In this document: one piece after another, positions 19,466 through 24,161 of the stretch
How the letters are laid out: each line of letters begins with the position of its first letter
Position numbering within the stretch: the stretch's first letter is position 1
The notes under the pieces: generated by a model
Database searches by the model: none
Told to the model about the DNA's origin: nothing
What the model saw: only the letters and a program-made list of their open reading frames with translations
Made by a program: the position numbers and the translations under genes
Origin: Sulfuricellaceae bacterium
GTDB lineage: Bacteria > Pseudomonadota > Gammaproteobacteria > Burkholderiales > UBA9220
Assembly (NCBI GenBank): GCA_019911985.1
Contig: JAIOJO010000067.1
Span: forward strand, 1-24,161
DNA length: 24,161 nucleotides
Reading direction: 5' to 3'

Positions 19466-21856
19466 ATGTCGATCAATCTAGAAGACTACCGGGAACTGAC
19501 AAGCTCGCTTTCCCCGGAACTGCAGGAAAGCCTGCATTCCGCGTGGTTGGAAGCCGCCAAGGTTTTCAGCGCGCGCGGCCTGGACAATTACCTCAAGGGC
19601 GCCGCCGCGCTGAAGAGCTTGGGCAAGGGCGACGGCCTGGTCGCCACCTGGATAGACCATGCGCCGCTGGTGGCCAAGGAGATCGGCGAGGACGCCGTGC
19701 CGGATTTGGTGCAAACTGCATTGTCGCTGGCCTCCAAGACCTCGGGCGGGGTCATCGAACTGGTGCTTAGCACCGCGCCCACGGCGGCCAACCGTCTCGG
19801 CGACGAGCATTTGTTCGGCGCCTACCTGCAATTTCTCAACACCCTATTGTCCCAGGCGCCGCGCGGCGTGCGCCCGATGCTGGAAAACTTGGAGACGCTG
19901 TTCAGCCAGCTCACGCTGGGCGGCCTGCGCCGCTGGGCGCTGTGGGGCGCCCATGCCCATCGCACCGATTACCCGGAACAGGCCAGCTACTTCAGCCTGC
20001 AATCCAAGGAATCGCTGGCGATGCTGCAGAAGGAGCGCAAGGGCACGCTGTTCGTCGACGTGCAGCGCCGCATCAACATGTATCTGCGCGCCTTGTGGGC
20101 GCGGGACTTTTTCATGAAGCCGACATCCGGCGACTTCGAGACGCGGGAAGGCTACCGGCCTTATGTGGAGGGCTATTTCATCCACCTGCCCGACGCTTAC
20201 GATGATTTCATTCCCCCCGCAGGGGGGCATTCGGCCCCTCTCCCGCTCGCGGGAGAGGGTTCGGGAGAGGGAATGCGCATCTCCGGCGTGGAGCTTTATC
20301 GCGCCGCCGCCGCCCATAGCGCCGCCCATATCGTTTACACCCGCGACCCGATCTCGGCCGAGGCGCTCAATCCATGGCAGATGGCGGTGATCGGCGTAAT
20401 CGAGGACGCCCGCGTGGAAACCCTGGCGGTGCGCAAGTTTCCGGGCCTGAAGCAGCTTTGGGCCGCTTTGCACACGATAGAGGCGGATCGGGACAAGTCG
20501 GCGGGGGATTACCTCAACCGCTTGGCGCGCGCGCTGCTGGACGGCAACTACCGCGACGACGACCCGTGGATCGCCCAGGCACGGCTGCTGTTCAAGCAGG
20601 CGGCGGAGCGCCTCGACAGCAATCAGGTATCCTGGGACATCGGAGTGCAACTGGCGCATGAATTCATGAGCAAGCGTATCCCGTTCAATCCGCGCAGCGA
20701 CTTGCTCAGCGCGCCTTACCGTGACGACAACCGCTATTTCTGGGAATTCGAGGAGTTCGATTTCGACCGGGCCATGGCGGCGGGTTACGAGGCGCCTAAG
20801 CAGGTGCGCAAGCACGTCAGCCTGATGGAGTTCGCCAACGAAATCGAGGTCGAAACCGCCGGCGACGACGCGGAAGAAATCTGGGTGCTGGGCACGGAGC
20901 TCTTCCCCTACGAGGACATGGGCAAGTCCTTCAACGAGCTGGAAGGCCGGGAGCCGGTTTCCGAGCCTTATCATTACGCGGAGTGGGATTACCAGATCCA
21001 GCTCGAACGCCCGGCCTGGGCCACCGTGCTGGAGAAGCGACCGAAAGCCGGCGATTTGCAGCTCATCGACGACATCGCCGCGCAGCACAAGCGCACCATC
21101 GGCCGCCTCAAATTCCTGCTCGATGCCTTGCAGCCCCAGGGCGTCACGCGCATCCGCAAGCTCGAAGACGGCGACGAAGTGGACGTCAACGCCGCCATCC
21201 GCGCCATGATCGACATCCGCATGGGGCAGCAGCCCGACCCGCGCATCATGATGCGCTCGGTGCGCAAGGTGCGCGATATTTCGGTGATGGTACTGCTGGA
21301 CCTGTCGGAGTCCACCAACGAGAAAGTGAGCGGGCAGGACTACAGCGTGCTCGACCTGCAGCGCCAAGCCACCGTGCTGCTGGCGGATGCGATTCACAGG
21401 ATCGGCGACCCCTTCGCGATCCACGGTTTCTGCTCGGACGGGCGCCACAATGTCGAATACTCCCGCTTCAAGGATTTCGACCAACCCTACAACGAAGTGC
21501 CGAAGTCCCGCCTGGCGGGCATGAGCGGCCAGCTTTCCACGCGCATGGGCGCGGCCATCCGCCATGCCGGGCATTATCTGAAGTTGCAGAAATCGGCCAA
21601 AAAGCTGCTGCTGGTGATCACCGACGGCGAACCGGCCGACGTGGATGTGCGCGATCCGCAGTATCTGCGTTACGATACCAAGAAAGCGGTGGAGGAAATG
21701 GCCCGTTGCGGCGTGACCACTTTCTGCATGTCGCTCGATCCGCGAGCGGATCAATACGTTTCCCGGATTTTCGGGGCCAAGAACTACATGGTGGTAGACC
21801 ATGTGGAACGCCTGCCGGAGAAATTGCCGGTACTTTATGCGGGACTGACACGATGA
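19466..21856 (+). CDS. cbbO: RuBisCO activase adaptor CbbO (VWA domain)
   Basis: CbbO is the partner that links the CbbQ hexamer to RuBisCO. The 796-residue protein has a long helical N-terminal part and a C-terminal von Willebrand factor A domain (about 600-790). Its metal-dependent adhesion site is D612-L-S614-E-S616 (VLLDLSEST), with STRMG and VITDGEPADV completing it. In studied CbbO proteins this site grips an acidic residue on CbbL. Residues 250-269 (PPAGG...PLPLAGEGSGEG) do not look like CbbO; they are translated from a repeat inserted in frame at 20213-20271. The rest reads through cleanly. The stop overlaps the next start as ATGA (21853-21856). Confidence 0.95.
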   Translation: MSINLEDYRELTSSLSPELQESLHSAWLEAAKVFSARGLDNYLKGAAALKSLGKGDGLVATWIDHAPLVAKEIGEDAVPDLVQTALSLASKTSGGVIELVLSTAPTAANRLGDEHLFGAYLQFLNTLLSQAPRGVRPMLENLETLFSQLTLGGLRRWALWGAHAHRTDYPEQASYFSLQSKESLAMLQKERKGTLFVDVQRRINMYLRALWARDFFMKPTSGDFETREGYRPYVEGYFIHLPDAYDDFIPPAGGHSAPLPLAGEGSGEGMRISGVELYRAAAAHSAAHIVYTRDPISAEALNPWQMAVIGVIEDARVETLAVRKFPGLKQLWAALHTIEADRDKSAGDYLNRLARALLDGNYRDDDPWIAQARLLFKQAAERLDSNQVSWDIGVQLAHEFMSKRIPFNPRSDLLSAPYRDDNRYFWEFEEFDFDRAMAAGYEAPKQVRKHVSLMEFANEIEVETAGDDAEEIWVLGTELFPYEDMGKSFNELEGREPVSEPYHYAEWDYQIQLERPAWATVLEKRPKAGDLQLIDDIAAQHKRTIGRLKFLLDALQPQGVTRIRKLEDGDEVDVNAAIRAMIDIRMGQQPDPRIMMRSVRKVRDISVMVLLDLSESTNEKVSGQDYSVLDLQRQATVLLADAIHRIGDPFAIHGFCSDGRHNVEYSRFKDFDQPYNEVPKSRLAGMSGQLSTRMGAAIRHAGHYLKLQKSAKKLLLVITDGEPADVDVRDPQYLRYDTKKAVEEMARCGVTTFCMSLDPRADQYVSRIFGAKNYMVVDHVERLPEKLPVLYAGLTR
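20213..20271. repeat. Dispersed-type repeat inserted in frame inside cbbO
   Basis: CCCCCC-GCA-GGGGGG (20213-20227) is followed by a perfect 11-bp inverted repeat, CCCTCTCCCGC (20236-20246) with GCGGGAGAGGG (20249-20259), and a half copy, GGGAGAGGG (20263-20271). It adds about 20 residues, translated as PLPLAGEGSGEG, a peptide pattern I know from dispersed repeats in many proteobacterial genomes. It breaks no frame. It probably lies in a tolerant loop of the protein and forms a strong RNA hairpin. Confidence 0.85.
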
Positions 21857-22155
21857 CTCAACAAACTTATGCCGGTGTAGACCGGGATACCCACGCCGGC
21901 CTGACCCATCTCGGACGCCTGGTGCGCGACGCCTGGGTATTCGGCCTGCTGCCCGAAACGGAAACCTGCGTGGGCTGGGACTCCGCGCGCATGCAGAACT
22001 TGTACGAGCAAGTCTATGCCGCCTGGGAACCCTATGCGCATCTGCCCAGCCGGCTGCCGGACGACCTGCGCGAGCGGCATGCCCGGTTTTATGCGCTAGC
22101 CATCGCGGCCGCGCGCGGCGAGGGTTGGGACCCGGAACTGGGCGAGGACGAATAA
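21853..22155 (+). CDS. Hypothetical protein coupled to cbbO (100 aa)
   Basis: I do not recognise this 100-residue protein. Its ATG overlaps the cbbO stop (ATGA), so it is translated with cbbO. It appears all-helical and soluble, acidic at the end (GWDPELGEDE), with Trp-rich helices (HLGRLVRDAWVFGLLPETETCVGW in parts, then QVYAAWEPYAHLPSRLPDD). There is no signal peptide, membrane segment or metal motif. Tight coupling suggests work with the CbbQO activase or RuBisCO, for example as an assembly or regulatory factor. It ends seven bases before the stop of the opposing gene at 22163. Confidence 0.85.
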   Translation: MTQQTYAGVDRDTHAGLTHLGRLVRDAWVFGLLPETETCVGWDSARMQNLYEQVYAAWEPYAHLPSRLPDDLRERHARFYALAIAAARGEGWDPELGEDE

Positions 22156-22162
22156 ACCCGGA

Positions 22163-22573
22163 TTATCGGCGCTCGGGAGCCGGAAACTTGAGCACCCGCG
22201 CCGGGCCGTCGAAGCGCCCCTTCGCGGCCAGAGCGTTCAGCGCGCGGGGCAGTTCCGCCTGCAGGCGCGCCATCAGGCCGGCGGCGGACGCCTGGTAGTA
22301 AACCGCCTCGTAGGCTACCGCGTCGTCCAGGGCGGTGCGATCCTGGGGCTTGAAGTTGCGCCAGGCGATATCGATCCAGCATTTGCGCGGGCCGTCGAGG
22401 AACACGAATTCCTCCGCATCGAGAATCGCCAGGTACTGCATGGCGCGGATCGGGACGAAGAGGCAGCCGGAAGCGCTGCGCGACAGCAGCGCATGCGCCA
22501 GATTATAGGTCGCGGCAGGCAAGAAACGGAGCTCGCGCGCCGTTTCGGGATCGCGATAGCAGGTGATTTCCAT
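22163..22573 (-). CDS. Hypothetical protein opposing the cbb operon (136 aa)
   Basis: I do not recognise this 136-residue protein. The ATG at 22573 has AGGAG five bases upstream on its own strand; a GTG two codons earlier is possible. It begins MEITCYRDP and contains a compact region of about 15-75 (RFLPAATYNLAHALL, IRAMQYLAILDAEEFVFLDG, KCWIDIAWRNF), then helices to the end (AVYYQ-type segment and LQAELPRAL). No signal peptide is present. The mixed strands and helices look like a real folded protein, and codon usage matches the cbb genes. It lies convergent to the cbbO-linked gene and divergent from the aldolase, so it has its own promoter in the 153-base gap. Confidence 0.78.
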   Translation of the reverse strand: MEITCYRDPETARELRFLPAATYNLAHALLSRSASGCLFVPIRAMQYLAILDAEEFVFLDGPRKCWIDIAWRNFKPQDRTALDDAVAYEAVYYQASAAGLMARLQAELPRALNALAAKGRFDGPARVLKFPAPERR

Positions 22574-22726
22574 GCGCACTCCTGGAATTGTGGACGGGTT
22601 GCAATAATTATCCATGCTTTGCCCGACCTTGAGGAGGCGCGGGACGAAAAAACCAGTGCGGGCCTTCGAGCGGCATCGCGCACCGGCACCAGACGCATCA
22701 ACCGGATAAGGACGAAAGAACTCATC

Positions 22727-23950
22727 ATGCCCTTGGTACACATGAACGACATGTTGCATCACGCCTACCGCCACAACTACGCGGTGGGAGCTTTCGGCGT
22801 GGACAATCTGGACTTTCTGGAAGGCGTCATGCAGGCCGCGGAAAACTGCCGTGCGCCGGTGATTCTGAATCTGATCGAATCGCATTTCGGTCATTACGAT
22901 TTCGAGTTATTGATGCCCTCCGTCGTCGCGGCGGCACGCCGCGCCGCCGTGCCGGTGGCGATCAACTTCGATCACGGCACCAGCCTCGTATCCGCCGAAC
23001 ATGCCATCCGCGCCGGCTGCAACGGCGTGATGGTGGACACCTCGGCGCTGCCTTTCTCGGAAAACCTGCGGGAAACCCGCGACATCGCCGCCATGGCCCA
23101 CGCCTGCGGCGTCACGGTGGAGGGGGAATTGGGCTACGTGCCGGGCGTCGAGGGGGATAGCGCAGAGGAGCACCCCGGCGAACTGGCCTATACTTCGGCC
23201 GCCGAGGCCAAGGCTTATGTCGATCGCGCCGGCGTGGACTGCCTCGCGGTTTCAGTCGGCACCGTGCACGGACGGATGCGCGGCACGCCGAAACTGGACT
23301 ACGCCCGGCTGGCAAAAATCAACGAGGCGGTCGGGGTGCCGCTGGTGATCCACGGCGGAACCGGCCTGTCCGACGACCAGTTCCGGCGGCTGATCGCCAA
23401 CGGCGTGGCCAAGATCAACTACTACACGGCCCTGGCCGACGCGGCCGGACGCCGCGTCAGGGAAAATGCCGCCGTCGACCGGAAGGGCGGCCATGGCGCC
23501 TTGCTGGCGGGTGTCCGCGATGCGGTGCGGGTGGAGGCCGAGCATTGCATCCGTCTTTGGGGCAGCGGCGGGCGGGCGGCTGAAGTGCTGGCGCAATGCC
23601 GCCCCTGGCAGGAGGTGGAGCACGTGGTCTTCTACAATGTCCCCTCGGAACTGTCTGAAAGCGAAGTCGCCGCGATCATGCGCGAGGGCAAGGAATCCCT
23701 GAAATCTATTCCCGGCGTGCGCTCCATCCGCACCGGCCGGGCTATCCAGCCGGACGGGAAGTACCGTTACTGCTGGTTGATCGGACTGTCCAGCCCAGCC
23801 GCCGTCGAGGTTTACCGCAACCACCCGGCGCATCAGCGTTTTGCCAACAAGGTGTTCCGGCCTGCCGCCGCCGACCGGATTACGCTGGATTTCGAGGAGA
23901 TCGAACCGCAGCGGACCCTGCTTGCTACGTTGCCGGTAAGCGGCTTCTAG
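22727..23950 (+). CDS. fba: Class II fructose-bisphosphate aldolase fused to a Dabb domain
   Basis: Residues 1 to about 290 are a zinc-dependent class II aldolase that joins or splits fructose-1,6-bisphosphate (and in the Calvin cycle also sedoheptulose-1,7-bisphosphate). Catalytic D82 and zinc ligands H83 (NFDHG), H181 (GTVHG) and H209 (HGGTG) are present at the positions of GatY/KbaY-type enzymes. EGELG (132-136) and KINYYT in the phosphate region also fit. From about residue 297 (VEHVVFYN) to 392 the protein continues as a Dabb (stress-responsive alpha/beta barrel, ferredoxin-like) domain, with PGVRSIRTGR and YRNHPAHQRF typical of that family. Total length is 407, against about 285-350 for a plain enzyme. 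The ATG at 22727 is the family start. It serves the adjacent Calvin cycle genes. Confidence 0.93.
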   Translation: MPLVHMNDMLHHAYRHNYAVGAFGVDNLDFLEGVMQAAENCRAPVILNLIESHFGHYDFELLMPSVVAAARRAAVPVAINFDHGTSLVSAEHAIRAGCNGVMVDTSALPFSENLRETRDIAAMAHACGVTVEGELGYVPGVEGDSAEEHPGELAYTSAAEAKAYVDRAGVDCLAVSVGTVHGRMRGTPKLDYARLAKINEAVGVPLVIHGGTGLSDDQFRRLIANGVAKINYYTALADAAGRRVRENAAVDRKGGHGALLAGVRDAVRVEAEHCIRLWGSGGRAAEVLAQCRPWQEVEHVVFYNVPSELSESEVAAIMREGKESLKSIPGVRSIRTGRAIQPDGKYRYCWLIGLSSPAAVEVYRNHPAHQRFANKVFRPAAADRITLDFEEIEPQRTLLATLPVSGF

Positions 23951-23987
23951 GATTTAAGGAGCCTCTGATTAAGTCGCACGGGGTCGC

Positions 23988-24087
23988 GACGGGGTTTTGC
24001 GGGAGGCCGGGCACGAAGCGGGGCGCGCGGTGTGGTCATTCCACACAAGCGTCGAGCGACACCGCCCGGCGCCCGCAAAACCCCGTC
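23988..24087. repeat. Large palindromic repeat after the aldolase (MITE-like)
   Basis: GACGGGGTTTTGCGGG (23988-24003) is matched by CCCGCAAAACCCCGTC (24072-24087), and next to these GCCGGGC (24006-24012) by GCCCGGC (24064-24070). Inside are a small hairpin GTGTGG/CCACAC (24030-24046) and GCGGTGT/ACACCGC (24027-24033, 24060-24066). About 100 bp in all, no gene inside. It is 37 bases after the aldolase stop and could act as a terminator-like barrier, but lacks a T tract. It differs from the cbb gap repeats. Confidence 0.85.
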
Positions 24088-24107
24088 CCGTAAGGGTTGT
24101 GTCAAAA

Positions 24108-24161
24108 GCCGGCGTCTGCGGCGTTGCGCTCCTTGGCATCGTAGGCTGGCTACGACCGGCG
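24108..24161. repeat. Partial repeat-like sequence at the window edge
   Basis: The last bases have GCCGGCGTC (24108-24116) and, near the end, CGTAGGCTGGCTACGACCGGCG, in parts: GTAG(G)C and GCTACG pair, and GCCGG with CCGGC close an outer stem. It resembles the edge of another dispersed palindrome and is cut by the window end. Nothing coding is visible. Confidence 0.4.

Noticed and set aside
19844..21802. 652-residue open frame antisense to cbbO
   Set aside because: It is a codon-bias shadow of cbbO, rich in His, Arg, Gly and Val, with no recognisable domain.

Overview
The window looks like chromosomal DNA of a GC-rich, CO2-fixing gammaproteobacterium. Three things point that way: the order tatABC - degS/algW-type protease - nif3/ybgI - petABC - sspAB, which is typical of gammaproteobacteria; a complete cytochrome bc1 operon; and a form I RuBisCO cluster with cbbQ and cbbO. 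A methanotroph of the Methylococcus type or a sulfur oxidiser would both fit. The sequence alone does not settle the genus.

Positions 1-7774 are a housekeeping block. It holds the Tat translocase (tatABC), a convergent one-PDZ HtrA protease, a Nif3/YbgI metalloprotein, the bc1 complex (Rieske, cytochrome b, cytochrome c1) ended by a strong terminator, the SspA/SspB pair, and tRNA-Thr(TGT) with its own promoter. The Rieske protein carries a twin-arginine signal, so the Tat genes at the left edge supply its export route.

Positions 7756-15298 are a ~7.5-kb integrative element in the 3' end of tRNA-Thr. It has a P4-type tyrosine integrase beside the tRNA, imperfect attL/attR copies of the tRNA end, a GGGGGTAT octamer repeated near both ends (candidate integrase arm sites), and an AlpA-like regulator. 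A Toprim primase and a DUF3987 protein follow, then an AT-rich region with 9-bp iterons that looks like a replication origin. A rightward set of small unknown genes completes it, ending in a terminator. No capsid, terminase or conjugation gene is recognisable. It resembles a replicating satellite or small island whose cargo is undescribed.

Positions 15382-23950 are the Calvin-cycle locus: divergent cbbR, then cbbL, cbbS, cbbQ, cbbO, a coupled 100-aa unknown gene, an opposing 136-aa unknown gene, and a class II aldolase fused to a C-terminal Dabb domain. CbbQ/CbbO are the MoxR-ATPase/VWA activase pair for the CbbL/CbbS enzyme. Each of the three gaps between cbbL, cbbS, cbbQ and cbbO is almost filled by a palindromic repeat of one family (GTAGGGTGGGTTA ends). 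A different repeat sits in frame inside cbbO. Another ~100-bp palindrome follows the aldolase at the right edge.

The main points for a second look are the element's origin, arm sites and unknown right-hand module; the repeat invasion of the cbb operon; the aldolase-Dabb fusion; the short TatA helix; and a glycine-to-valine change in the Rieske protein.
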